From the NCBI RefSeq assembly GCF_025685395.1, contig NZ_JAGSYA010000003.1, positions 186,001 through 250,000 on the forward strand: a stretch of 64,000 nt of DNA, in the 5' to 3' direction. How positions within the stretch are numbered: position 1 is the stretch's first letter; every line of letters begins with the position of its first letter. Of this stretch, positions 1 through 8,318 are shown one piece after another. Source of the DNA: Terriglobus tenax. Its GTDB lineage: Bacteria > Acidobacteriota > Terriglobia > Terriglobales > Acidobacteriaceae. The notes beneath the pieces are model-generated. The model made no database searches. It was given only the letters and a program-made list of their open reading frames with translations, and was not told the DNA's origin. The position numbers were made by a program, and so were the translations under genes.

Positions 1-476
1 AGCTCTGCCGGAAGCTTGCGCGGGTCCAGGCAGGCGATGCGGGCTTTTACGCCGGCGACCAGCATCTGTTCGGCCAGCAGGTCCGTTGGAATGCCCCAGA
101 CCGGGAACAGGGGTTGCAGACCGGTGCCGGTGAGCATGCGTTCGCGGTAGGCGCGAATCTCCTCAAGGAACAGGTCGCCGAAGGCAACAGCCTCAAAGCC
201 TTCCGCAATTGCGCGCTGGCAAACGGCCGCCATACGCAGTTCGTACTCTTCGTTAGGACAGGGCCAGGGCAGCGGCACCTTCCACAGCGGAAGACCTGCC
301 GCGGCGGCCTGGCGATCCAATAACTCCTCGCGCACGCCATGGATGGCGATGCGGTGGAAGTGTTCGTTCACGGTTGTCAGCAGCGCGCCAACCTGCCACT
401 CGTTCTGCTCGCGCAGCAGCTTCAGGGCCCAGGCGGAGTCTTTGCCGCCGCTCCAGCTCAGGATGCATTTCTTCAT
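1..476 (-). CDS. ATP-PPase of the diphthine--ammonia ligase (DUF71) family, C-terminus off the window
   Basis: Reading leftward from ATG at 476, the protein begins MKKCILSWSGGKDSAWAL. The SGGKDS motif at residues 8-13 is the pyrophosphate-binding loop of N-type ATP pyrophosphatases. The following sequence (VGALLTTVNEHFHRIAIHG, then a segment with EAVAFGDLFLEEIR near residue 115) matches the adenine-nucleotide alpha-hydrolase layout of the Dph6/MJ0570 family. In eukaryotes and archaea this family amidates diphthine; bacteria do not make diphthamide, so the bacterial substrate is unknown. About 158 residues are visible and the frame stays open to base 1, so the 3' end is missing. It is transcribed away from the TonB receptor gene at 608. 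The family assignment is firm; the function is not. Confidence 0.8.
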   Translation of the reverse strand, partial: MKKCILSWSGGKDSAWALKLLREQNEWQVGALLTTVNEHFHRIAIHGVREELLDRQAAAAGLPLWKVPLPWPCPNEEYELRMAAVCQRAIAEGFEAVAFGDLFLEEIRAYRERMLTGTGLQPLFPVWGIPTDLLAEQMLVAGVKARIACLDPRKLPAE

Positions 477-542
477 AGGCCTATTGTCATTTACCGTTCA
501 CAGTTCTTGGAAGATGCGAGTTTTTCCTAGGGAAATGCCGCT

Positions 543-571
543 GTTAACGCAACATTCATACTTCCGTTAAC
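543..571. promoter_or_regulatory. GTTAACG / CGTTAAC dyad upstream of TonB receptor 1
   Basis: GTTAACG at 543-549 is repeated in inverted orientation as CGTTAAC at 565-571. The repeat starts are 22 bp apart, two helical turns. The dyad lies 37-65 bp upstream of the receptor ATG at 608, where a regulator dimer or a promoter would be expected. No regulator can be assigned from sequence. Confidence 0.35.
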
Positions 572-607
572 GAGCCGTAATGGGTGCTGGGCGAAGCTTT
601 GAGCTAT

Positions 608-3600
608 ATGAAACTATTCAGGCTTGCCCTCCTGCTTGCCGTTATTTGTATCCCGTCATTTGGCCAGATGACGACCGCACGCCTTATCGGTACTGTGACC
701 GACCAGAGCGGCGCTGTGATCTCGAACGCAACTGTAACCGTCAAGAACACCCGCACCGGCCAAAGCCGCACGGTGACCACCAACGGCGATGGCCTCTACA
801 TCATTCCTTCGCTCGTGCCCTCTGAGTACGACGTCAAGGTTACGGCGAGTGGATTCGCCGATGCCGAGGCAACCGGTGTAACACTGGCCGTCGGTCAGGA
901 GCTGGTGAAGGATATCGCTCTGCCGGTTGCCGGCAGCTCCACCTCCGTCATGGTGGATGCCGGTCAGATCATTGCGCTCGACACCTCTTCGGCTCGCATC
1001 GGCGCCAATGTCGCCAGCCGCGAGATTGAAGACCTGCCCATCAATGGCCGCCAGGTCTCGCAGCTGTACCTTCTGGCTCCCGGCGCCACCAATGTGGGCT
1101 CCGGTAACTTTGGCGAAATCCGTTTCTCCGGCCGCGCGGTTGAGCAGAATGTCCTGCGCCTGGACGGTGTAGAAGCCACGGCGCTGATCAGCGCTGTTCC
1201 GGGCAACCTGAACGGTGAAGCCAACTCGATCTTCCGTCTGCAGCAGTCACTGGAAGCCATCCAGGAGTTCCGCGTGGACTCCAACAGCTACCCGGCTGAG
1301 ATGGGTACCGGGACCGGTGGCCAGATCAGCTTTGTCACCAAGTCCGGTGGCAACATGTTCCACGGATCGGCGTTTGAGTATGTGCGTAACGACTTCTTTG
1401 ACGCGCGTAACACCTTCAACCGCCGCAACACGGCCAACAACTCGCCGAAGTTCCGCCTGAACCAGTTTGGCGGTTCGGTGGGCGGTCCCATCATCAAGGA
1501 CAAGCTCTTCTTCTTCGGTGTGTACGAAGGTCTGCGCCAGTACTGGAATGTAGCCTCGACCGGCAACACCATCTCGAACTACACCATCTCGCGTATCCCG
1601 GTGAACTCGCCGATCCGCAACCTGGTGGCTGCGTATCCGCTGGACCCGAATCCGATTGCGATCGAGCAGCCGGGTGTGACCTTCACCGACGGTACGGTCA
1701 ACGGTGCAACCGGTCGTGAGCTGGTTTCGGTCAGCCGCGCGGTTCCGTACTCGCTGACCGAGAACTTCGCCGCGGCCCGCTTCGATTACCACATCAACGA
1801 CAAGTACAGCGTTTATGCCCGCTTCAACCGCGACCAGGGAACAGCGAACTCCACGCAGGACCCCGCCGGCGGCCTGACGCAGAACAAGTACATTCCGCAG
1901 AACGCGGTGATCGCCCTGAACCAGGTCCTCTCGGGATCGATGTTCAACGAGACCAAAATCGGTCTGAACTACGTCAAGACGCGCGTCAATGGCGTGAGCG
2001 GCGCAAGCCCGAATGCTGACCTGAGCGCCAGCCTGTTCAGCATCGCCAATGCCGTCAAGCCCGGTGGCCTGGTCACGACTTCGTCCAGCTTTACCGGCCG
2101 TGGCGCACCATACACCGGCTGGAGCATCTCGCCGATCGACAACTTTTCGATCATCAAGGGCAATCACAACCTGAAGTTTGGTTTTGAGTCCCGCATCATC
2201 AAGATCTACAACGACCAGCTGGGCGGCACGCAGTACACCTTCAACAGCGTGACCAACTTTGTGAACAACACGCCGGATCAGACCGCCTTCAACGGCGATC
2301 TGAGCGCGCTGAGCCCCTTCAGCGGCCTGTCGGGTGTGGCCCAGATGCGTCAGAACTACTACATCGGCTACGCGCAGGATGAGTGGAAACTCAAGCCCAC
2401 CCTGACCCTGTCGTATGGCGTTCGCTACGAGTACTTCCAGCCCCTGCACGAAGTCAATGACAAGTATGTGTTCTTTGACATGACTTCGGGCACCCTCTAC
2501 TCCAGCGGCCGCGTTTCCGCGTTCCCGAAGTACAACAAGAGCTGGTTCGGCAGCTCGACCAAGAACTTCGGACCGCGCGTCGGCCTGACCTGGGCTCCCG
2601 CTTCGCTGCACAACAACACCGTGGTTCGCCTGGGTGCCGGTATCTTCTACGGTCCCGGACAGACGGAAGACCAGGTACAGCCTGAAGCCAACGACCGCGT
2701 AGGCCGCACGCTGACCGGCGCCGCCGGAGCTTATCCGGTCAACACGACTGCGTTGCTCGCAGGCTTTGACGCCAACAACCTGTCCGGCTTCCAGCCGCGC
2801 GCTTACGCTCCGTACTACCACCTGCCGGAGCGCATTGCGACCTACACCTTCTCGATCCAGCAGCAGCTGCCGGGTCAGATGCAGTTGATGGTTGGTTATG
2901 TCGGTTCGCAGGGACGCAACCTGTTCCTGCGCTCCATCACCAACCGCATCGTGAGCGTGAACACCAACGCCTCCACCGGCGCGGGTTCGGCAGTGCGCGA
3001 GTTCGGCAGCCGCTACGGCGAAATCGACTACAAGACCTCCGGCGGTACGGACCACTACCATGCTCTGCAGTCGACCTTGCAGCGCCGCTTCAAGCAGGGC
3101 CTTTCGCTGGGTATGCAGTACACCTGGGCGAAGGAGCTCGGCACCACCTCCGGTTCCAACGAAGCCAGCACCGCGCAGAACCCGTACGACTTCCGTATGG
3201 AGTACGGCCGTGGCAACTTCGATATCCGCCACAGCTTGAACGTCTCCGTGCTGTATGACCTGCCGGTAGGCCGCGGCAAGGCTGTCGATTTCGGCACCCT
3301 TGGCAACGCAGTGGCCGGTGGATGGCAGATGGGCGGCATTGTGAACTTCCGCTCGGGCCTGCCGATCGATGTCCTGGCAACGCGTCCTGATATCGCCTAC
3401 GTGGGCACGCCGGTCTCCGGCAGCTACGCCGGCAATGTCTACTCCGCTCCGGTGTTGGATTCGTCCTGCCCGGGCTACACCAACGGCACCACCACGGTAA
3501 ACGCCGGCGTCTGCACCACGGCTGTGGTCAACGTTCCGGGCGGTGGCAACACGCGTAACATCCGCCGCGTAAACCTGGTAGCGGGTGTGAATCCGTACAC

Positions 3601-4015
3601 GAACGTAGGCAAGCAGCTGCTGAATCCGGCCGCCTTTACTCTGCCGGCTCCTGGCAGCTTCGGAACCCTGCGCCGCAACGGTCTGAATGGCCCGTCGATG
3701 GCGCAGCTGGATATGACCCTGGAGAAGACCTTCGCGCTCACCGAGCGCGTGAAGTTCAACTTCAAGGCCGAAGCCTTCAACGTCTTCAACCACGCCAACT
3801 ACGCCGTTCCGGGAACCATCCGCTTTGCGCAGGGCATCGGCACGGGCGGCACCAAGACCTCGACCAACACCATCAGTGCAGGTGTCCAGCCTGGCCAGGC
3901 CTACTCGACCGGAACGGCGGGCAGCAACTGGGGCACGCTGACCTCGACGGTGGGCAACCAGGTGGGTCAGGGCGCCAACCGCCAGATCCAGCTCTCGGGC
4001 CGTATCAACTTCTAA
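608..4015 (+). CDS. Oar-like TonB-dependent receptor with N-terminal carboxypeptidase-regulatory domain (1)
   Basis: This is a 1135-residue outer-membrane protein. Residues 1-20 (MKLFRLALLLAVICIPSFGQ) form a Sec signal peptide, and the ATG at 608 is preferred to the upstream in-frame GTG at 584 because it puts that peptide at the N-terminus. Residues about 25-110 are a CarboxypepD_reg beta-sandwich (LIGTVTDQSGAVISNATVTV, GLYIIPSLVPSEYDVKV). A plug region follows (EDLPINGRQVSQL, FSGRAVEQNVLRLDGVEA), then a long barrel ending ...IQLSGRINF with the terminal aromatic typical of outer-membrane barrels. This Oar-like architecture is greatly expanded in Acidobacteriota and is thought to take up large glycans or peptides; the substrate here is unknown. 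The gene is monocistronic and closed by a strong terminator. The codons are strongly biased to C-ending forms, consistent with high expression. Confidence 0.92.
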   Translation: MKLFRLALLLAVICIPSFGQMTTARLIGTVTDQSGAVISNATVTVKNTRTGQSRTVTTNGDGLYIIPSLVPSEYDVKVTASGFADAEATGVTLAVGQELVKDIALPVAGSSTSVMVDAGQIIALDTSSARIGANVASREIEDLPINGRQVSQLYLLAPGATNVGSGNFGEIRFSGRAVEQNVLRLDGVEATALISAVPGNLNGEANSIFRLQQSLEAIQEFRVDSNSYPAEMGTGTGGQISFVTKSGGNMFHGSAFEYVRNDFFDARNTFNRRNTANNSPKFRLNQFGGSVGGPIIKDKLFFFGVYEGLRQYWNVASTGNTISNYTISRIPVNSPIRNLVAAYPLDPNPIAIEQPGVTFTDGTVNGATGRELVSVSRAVPYSLTENFAAARFDYHINDKYSVYARFNRDQGTANSTQDPAGGLTQNKYIPQNAVIALNQVLSGSMFNETKIGLNYVKTRVNGVSGASPNADLSASLFSIANAVKPGGLVTTSSSFTGRGAPYTGWSISPIDNFSIIKGNHNLKFGFESRIIKIYNDQLGGTQYTFNSVTNFVNNTPDQTAFNGDLSALSPFSGLSGVAQMRQNYYIGYAQDEWKLKPTLTLSYGVRYEYFQPLHEVNDKYVFFDMTSGTLYSSGRVSAFPKYNKSWFGSSTKNFGPRVGLTWAPASLHNNTVVRLGAGIFYGPGQTEDQVQPEANDRVGRTLTGAAGAYPVNTTALLAGFDANNLSGFQPRAYAPYYHLPERIATYTFSIQQQLPGQMQLMVGYVGSQGRNLFLRSITNRIVSVNTNASTGAGSAVREFGSRYGEIDYKTSGGTDHYHALQSTLQRRFKQGLSLGMQYTWAKELGTTSGSNEASTAQNPYDFRMEYGRGNFDIRHSLNVSVLYDLPVGRGKAVDFGTLGNAVAGGWQMGGIVNFRSGLPIDVLATRPDIAYVGTPVSGSYAGNVYSAPVLDSSCPGYTNGTTTVNAGVCTTAVVNVPGGGNTRNIRRVNLVAGVNPYTNVGKQLLNPAAFTLPAPGSFGTLRRNGLNGPSMAQLDMTLEKTFALTERVKFNFKAEAFNVFNHANYAVPGTIRFAQGIGTGGTKTSTNTISAGVQPGQAYSTGTAGSNWGTLTSTVGNQVGQGANRQIQLSGRINF

Positions 4016-4035
4016 CCCCAAAGCAGCACCACTTT

Positions 4036-4076
4036 CATGCGGCGTACCCGGTTTTTGGGTGCGCCGCATGTTTTTT
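4036..4076 (+). terminator. Rho-independent terminator of TonB receptor 1
   Basis: A 14-bp stem, CATGCGGCGTACCC at 4036-4049 with GGGTGCGCCGCATG at 4057-4070 (one G-T wobble), is followed directly by six T residues. Confidence 0.9.
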
Positions 4077-4089
4077 GCCTGTTTTTCGC

Positions 4090-4119
4090 TTGACTCGCGG
4101 TTTTTACCGGGGTTACTCT
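4090..4119 (+). promoter_or_regulatory. Candidate sigma-70-type promoter for the phoH operon
   Basis: TTGACT at 4090-4095 and TACTCT at 4114-4119 are separated by 18 bp, about 150 bp upstream of the phoH ATG. The -35 is good and the -10 weak; no other convincing promoter is seen in the 190 bp after the preceding terminator. Confidence 0.35.
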
Positions 4120-4266
4120 TTGCGCAACTTCATTGGCAAACCTCGCCAACCCGTTCCGGCTCCCGATTGCGCGTTGCGCAGCGTGGTGGCTGGATGCGGC
4201 ATCTAACTCCCAGAGCCAATCAACCTTTACCGCCGTAGCAGCTGACGGAGGTCAGCATACTGCTTG

Positions 4267-5301
4267 ATGAAAAAAGCGCTTGAGATCACGCCCAACATCG
4301 AGCCCCTGTTCGGGACCCGCGACGAAAACCTTCACCTGATGGAAAAGGCCCTGCGTGTTGCCATTGACCTGCGATCGGATGCAGTGATGGTGACCGGCGA
4401 CCCGGATGGCATCGCCCGCGTCGAGAAGATCTTCACGGACTACGACCAGCTTTGCCACCAGGGTGTGATGCTGCAGAACGGCGAACTGCACGGCATGCTG
4501 AAACTGGTGGTGGCTGACCCTCGCATTACCCTGCGCGGCCTGGTGGAGAGCGGCAAGCAGCGCTCTACCGGAGCCAAGCGAACGGTACAGCCGCGCTCTC
4601 CTAACCAGCGCAAGTACATTGAGCTGATTGAACAGAACGACATGATCTTCGGCATCGGCCCGGCCGGCACCGGCAAAACCTATCTTGCCGTGGCCATGGC
4701 GGTTGCCGCGCTGATGTCGAAAAAAGTCAGCCGCATCATCCTCGTCCGCCCGGCGGTGGAGGCTGGGGAACGGCTTGGCTTCCTTCCCGGATCGCTGCAG
4801 GAGAAGGTTGATCCCTACATGCGTCCGTTGTATGACGCCCTGTATGACCTTCTGGACCCGCCCCGCGTCGACAAGATGCTGGAGACCAACGTGATTGAGA
4901 TTGCCCCGCTGGCCTTCATGCGCGGCCGCACGCTCAATGACGCCTTCATCATCATGGACGAGGCGCAGAACACGACCAACGAGCAGATGAAGATGTTCCT
5001 CACCCGCCTGGGAGCCAACTCCAAGGCCATCATCACCGGCGATCTGTCGCAGATCGATCTTCCGAACCCGAAGAAGAGCGGCCTGCTGGAGGCGTTGCGT
5101 GTGCTGGATGGGGTGGAGGGCCTTGGCTTCTGCCACTTTGAGGACGCCGACGTGGTGCGCCACCACCTGGTGCAGCGCATCGTGCGTGCTTACGACAGTC
5201 ATACGCGCGAGCAACAGCAGCTTCCGCTGGGGCTCGAAGGCTCCGTTGGCGAGGGGATGCCGGCAGCCGAACCGGCCAAACGCATCTCAAAGCCGCAGTA
5301 G
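4267..5301 (+). CDS. phoH: PhoH-like P-loop ATPase
   Basis: The 344-residue protein has a Walker A motif GPAGTGKT near residue 135 and a Walker B motif FIIMDEAQN near residue 227, with N-terminal sequence typical of the PhoH/YbeZ family (MKKALEITPNIEPLFGTRDE). YbeZ-type PhoH proteins work with the RNase YbeY in 16S rRNA maturation and ribosome quality control. The gene directly precedes ybeY, which supports that role over phosphate starvation. The ATG at 4267 is chosen over a TTG one codon earlier. The C-terminal 20 residues after the ATPase core look disordered. A hairpin at 5328 separates it from ybeY and may set relative expression. Confidence 0.93.
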   Translation: MKKALEITPNIEPLFGTRDENLHLMEKALRVAIDLRSDAVMVTGDPDGIARVEKIFTDYDQLCHQGVMLQNGELHGMLKLVVADPRITLRGLVESGKQRSTGAKRTVQPRSPNQRKYIELIEQNDMIFGIGPAGTGKTYLAVAMAVAALMSKKVSRIILVRPAVEAGERLGFLPGSLQEKVDPYMRPLYDALYDLLDPPRVDKMLETNVIEIAPLAFMRGRTLNDAFIIMDEAQNTTNEQMKMFLTRLGANSKAIITGDLSQIDLPNPKKSGLLEALRVLDGVEGLGFCHFEDADVVRHHLVQRIVRAYDSHTREQQQLPLGLEGSVGEGMPAAEPAKRISKPQ

Positions 5302-5327
5302 AACGCTTCGGATCGAGTACCATCATG

Positions 5328-5358
5328 GAAAGAGGGCGTAACGCCCTCTTTCCTTTTT
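5328..5358 (+). terminator. Intercistronic hairpin with T-tract between phoH and ybeY
   Basis: A perfect 11-bp stem, GAAAGAGGGCG at 5328-5338 with CGCCCTCTTTC at 5342-5352, has a TAA loop and is followed by CTTTTT. It ends only a few bases before the ybeY ATG. It probably acts as a partial terminator or mRNA-end stabiliser, because the downstream genes otherwise form one operon. Confidence 0.7.
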
Positions 5359-5362
5359 CTGC

Positions 5363-5836
5363 ATGATTCGCATCGAACCACAAGAGATGCCTGCTGCCAT
5401 CGAGCTCGACCGGACCCGTCTGTCCCGCTACCTGCTGCGCGCCCGCCGCGCCGTAGGGCTGGAAGGGCAGGTGGACGTACTGTTGACCGACGACAAGACC
5501 ATCAAGCGCCTGAACCGCGACTTTCGCGGGAAGAACAAGGCTACGGACGTGCTGAGCTTTCCCGCCGGAGACTTCGCCGAGGGGCTGGCAGGCGATCTTG
5601 CCGTCTCGCTGGATACAGCGGCGAAGCAGGCCAAACGCTTTGGCCTGACGCTCGAAGACGAGGTGAAGACCCTGCTGCTGCATGGCACCCTGCACCTGGC
5701 CGGATATGACCATGAGGTCGACAACGGCGAGATGGCCGCGGAGGAAGCGCGTCTACGCGCGAAGCTGCGGCTGCCCAGCAGCCTGATTGCCCGCGTAGAA
5801 GGCCCGGGCAAGCGTGTAAAAGGAGCTGCGCGATGA
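5363..5836 (+). CDS. ybeY: Endoribonuclease YbeY (16S rRNA maturation)
   Basis: At 157 residues it has normal length for YbeY, a zinc-dependent RNase acting in 16S rRNA 3'-end maturation and 70S quality control. The metal-binding signature HGTLHLAGYDH lies at about residues 112-122, and the upstream segment KATDVLSFPAG is the other family hallmark. It overlaps the next gene by the four bases ATGA at 5833-5836, so translation is coupled to the CorC-like protein. The order phoH-ybeY-corC/hlyC-era is widely conserved. Confidence 0.95.
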   Translation: MIRIEPQEMPAAIELDRTRLSRYLLRARRAVGLEGQVDVLLTDDKTIKRLNRDFRGKNKATDVLSFPAGDFAEGLAGDLAVSLDTAAKQAKRFGLTLEDEVKTLLLHGTLHLAGYDHEVDNGEMAAEEARLRAKLRLPSSLIARVEGPGKRVKGAAR

Positions 5837-7164
5837 ATTACTGGGCGTTGAGCTCGCTGATTCTGCTGCTGGTCATCCAGACGCTGGCCTCCTACATCGA
5901 CCGAGTCTATTCGGAGATGGGAAAGTTCCTCTCTCGCGACTTTCAAGAGAATGTCGATGCGTGGACACGTGCCGTTGAGCCCAGGATGATTCTTGGCCGC
6001 GACACGCTGTCGCTATCGGCCTCAGTGCTGCGACAGGTGACGCTTGCGGCGATCGCCGTGCTCTTCGGAGCCAAGCTCTACAGTTCGTTTGTCCTGCTTC
6101 CCCTGCTGCATCACGGCCCTGGCCTGCCGGACTTCGTGATGACCGCCGTGGAGCTGGTCGGCATTGTCATCCTGTTTGACCGCCTGGTTCCGTACCTGCT
6201 GTTTGTACGGACCAGGGGCCTTTGGATCGCCTACCTGCGCCTGCCGCTGGTGCTGGTTTTTCTTATCCTGTTGCCCATCACCATGTTCCTCAGCCTGCTG
6301 ATCTCCATCATCGCCCTGGCGGAGCCGGAGGAGCAGGAAGAAGAGGAGAATACCTCGGAGGGCGTGGATGCGCTGCTCGAAGCCGGGGAAGAAGAGGGCA
6401 TTCTGGAGGAGAGCGACCGCGAGCTGGTGCGCAGCGTCGTGGAGTTTGGCGACATGGTGGCGCGCTCCGTCATGACGCCACGGCCGGAGATGTTCTGCGT
6501 GCCCGCGACCATGTCGCTTGAAGAGTTCACCACCGTCATGCTCAAAGAGGCCTACTCCCGCGTACCGGTCTACGGGGAGTCGATCGACGTGATCACCGGG
6601 ATCGCCTTCGCGCGCGACCTGCTGGGTATTGCTGACGCTGACGCCGGACAGGCGACCGTTGCCAGCATCCAGAAGCCAGTGGCCTTTGTGCCGGAAACCA
6701 AGAAGGTGAACGAGCTGCTGAAGGAGATGCAGCGCGCCAAGCAGCACATGCGCATCGTAGTGGACGAGTATGGCGCCGTGGCCGGTCTCATCACCATTGA
6801 AGACCTTCTCGAGGCCATTGTCGGGGACATTGACGACGAACACGATGTCGAGGAAGAGACCAACGAGCCCGTGGGCAGCGCCGCCACCGGTTGGTCTGTT
6901 CCCGGACGTTTTGAAGTCTCGCGGCTGCGGGAGCTGTTTCAGCACGAGGAAGACGAAGACCCTGTCGATCTGGAGCTTCCGGCCGACGTGGAGGCTACCA
7001 CCGTTGGAGGCCTGGTCAGCGAACTGGCGGGGCATATTCCGCATTCGGGCGAGGTGGTAGAGGCCGGCCGGCTGCGGCTGGAGGTGCTCTCTTCCACCGA
7101 CCGCCGGGTCCAGCGCGTAATGGTCCAGATGGCAACGCTCGCCAATACGGCGGATAATCAATAA
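5833..7164 (+). CDS. HlyC/CorC-family membrane protein with CBS pair
   Basis: The 443-residue protein has an N-terminal membrane region (about residues 5-20, 65-90, 95-120 and 135-160). A very acidic linker (EPEEQEEEEN) precedes a CBS pair at about residues 210-330 (ARSVMTPRPEMFCVPA, AGLITIEDLLEAIVGDI), and a CorC_HlyC domain lies at about 350-435. The family is associated with magnesium/cobalt efflux or tolerance and with membrane integrity. The first transmembrane helix sits within the first residues, so the start, which overlaps ybeY by ATGA, is secure. The stop at 7164 is two bases from the era start codon, so the operon continues. Confidence 0.88.
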   Translation: MNYWALSSLILLLVIQTLASYIDRVYSEMGKFLSRDFQENVDAWTRAVEPRMILGRDTLSLSASVLRQVTLAAIAVLFGAKLYSSFVLLPLLHHGPGLPDFVMTAVELVGIVILFDRLVPYLLFVRTRGLWIAYLRLPLVLVFLILLPITMFLSLLISIIALAEPEEQEEEENTSEGVDALLEAGEEEGILEESDRELVRSVVEFGDMVARSVMTPRPEMFCVPATMSLEEFTTVMLKEAYSRVPVYGESIDVITGIAFARDLLGIADADAGQATVASIQKPVAFVPETKKVNELLKEMQRAKQHMRIVVDEYGAVAGLITIEDLLEAIVGDIDDEHDVEEETNEPVGSAATGWSVPGRFEVSRLRELFQHEEDEDPVDLELPADVEATTVGGLVSELAGHIPHSGEVVEAGRLRLEVLSSTDRRVQRVMVQMATLANTADNQ

Positions 7165-7166
7165 CG

Positions 7167-8177
7167 ATGCCTATTCGTTCCGGATTCGTTTCCATCGTCG
7201 GCCGCCCCAATGCCGGCAAGTCGACGCTGGTGAACGCGCTGCTTGGCCAGAAGGTGGCCATTGTGACGCACAAACCGCAGACCACGCGCAACCGCATTCA
7301 GGCGGTGCTCGAGGTTCCACTTAAGAAAAAGACCGCGCGTGTACCCGGCCACCCCGCCGCCCAGATTGTCTTTGTTGATACGCCGGGAATCCACAAGCCC
7401 ACCACGGAGCTGGACCGCCGCATGATGCAGGAGGTCCACGATGCCCTGGAGAGCCGCGATGTGGTCGTCCTTATGGTGGATGTGACCCACCGCCTGCCCA
7501 AACCCGGCGAAGAGCCGACCGGCAAGGCAAAGCTTTCGCTGGATGAGCACAACTTCACGCTGGGCCTGGTGAAGAAGCTGGACTGCCCGGTGATCCTTGC
7601 GCTGAACAAGATTGACGAACTGCCGCGGGAGATACTGCTGCCGCAGATCGCCTACTGGCAGCAGCAGCACAACTTTGCCGCGGTCATTCCCATGTCGGCG
7701 AAGAAGAAGGATGGCCTCGACACGCTGATTGAGGCCATCATCGCGGTTCTGCCGCTGGGCGAACGTTACTTCCCGAAGGACCAGATCACCGACCAGCCGG
7801 AGCGCTTCCTGGTCGCCGAACTCATCCGCGAGAAGGTGCTGATGTTTACCGGCGAAGAGGTTCCCTACGCCACGGCGGTGGTGGTGGAGCGCTTCGAGGA
7901 GCCCGTGAAGAAGGGCGCCGCGACCAAGATCGCCGCTGCCATCTATTGTGAACGCACCGGGCAGAAAGCCATCCTCATCGGCAAAGGCGGCGCCATGCTG
8001 AAGCAGATTGGCACCGCGGCCCGTAAAGAGATGGAGTACGTGCTGGGCGGCAAGGTCTTCCTGGAGCTGTTTGTGAAGGTGCAGGACGACTGGCGCTCGA
8101 AGCGCGGCTTTATCGACGACCTGGACTGGCGCAAGCAGCTTGAAGATCTCGCCATTAAGCAGTCGAACGAAGAGTAG
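7167..8177 (+). CDS. era: GTPase Era (30S assembly)
   Basis: Era binds the 16S rRNA 3' end during 30S assembly. The 336-residue protein shows all the G motifs: GRPNAGKS (G1), switch-I KPQTTRNR, DTPGIH (G3) and NKID (G4). A C-terminal KH domain is present (ERTGQKAILIGKGGAMLKQI). It is about 35 residues longer than E. coli Era, because of insertions after the beta-strand containing EVPLKKKTARV and around GEEPTGKAKLSL in the G domain. It is the last gene of the phoH operon; a palindromic repeat element follows at once. Confidence 0.96.
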   Translation: MPIRSGFVSIVGRPNAGKSTLVNALLGQKVAIVTHKPQTTRNRIQAVLEVPLKKKTARVPGHPAAQIVFVDTPGIHKPTTELDRRMMQEVHDALESRDVVVLMVDVTHRLPKPGEEPTGKAKLSLDEHNFTLGLVKKLDCPVILALNKIDELPREILLPQIAYWQQQHNFAAVIPMSAKKKDGLDTLIEAIIAVLPLGERYFPKDQITDQPERFLVAELIREKVLMFTGEEVPYATAVVVERFEEPVKKGAATKIAAAIYCERTGQKAILIGKGGAMLKQIGTAARKEMEYVLGGKVFLELFVKVQDDWRSKRGFIDDLDWRKQLEDLAIKQSNEE

Positions 8178-8205
8178 CAGCTTCTCTTACATTCCCCATA
8201 TCTCT

Positions 8206-8311
8206 TGTCATCTCGACCGTAGCGAAGTGGAGAGATCCGCATGTTCAGCCGAATGCAGGGTTTCTCCACTCCGCAGAACGCCGATGGCGTCCTGCTACGG
8301 TCGAAATGACA
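8206..8311. repeat. Dispersed palindromic repeat element, copy A
   Basis: An 18-bp terminal inverted repeat (TGTCATCTCGACCGTAGC at 8206-8223 against GCTACGGTCGAAATGACA at 8294-8311, one mismatch) encloses a second pair (AGTGGAGA/TCTCCACT), so the whole element can fold into one long hairpin. Related sequences occur at 18777-18888 and 55501-55606. It sits in the gap between the convergent era and alditol oxidase genes, the usual place for REP/MITE-like elements. Confidence 0.8.
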
Positions 8312-8318
8312 GGTTCTT

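Noticed and set aside
584-607. Start of TonB receptor 1 at the upstream GTG 584
   Set aside because: It would add eight polar residues before an otherwise standard signal peptide that begins at ATG 608.
1247-4069. 940-codon open frame on the minus strand opposite TonB receptor 1
   Set aside because: It is the antisense shadow of a strongly biased high-GC gene; its protein is low-complexity Arg/Ala/Val/Gly without a domain, and the plus strand encodes a clear receptor.
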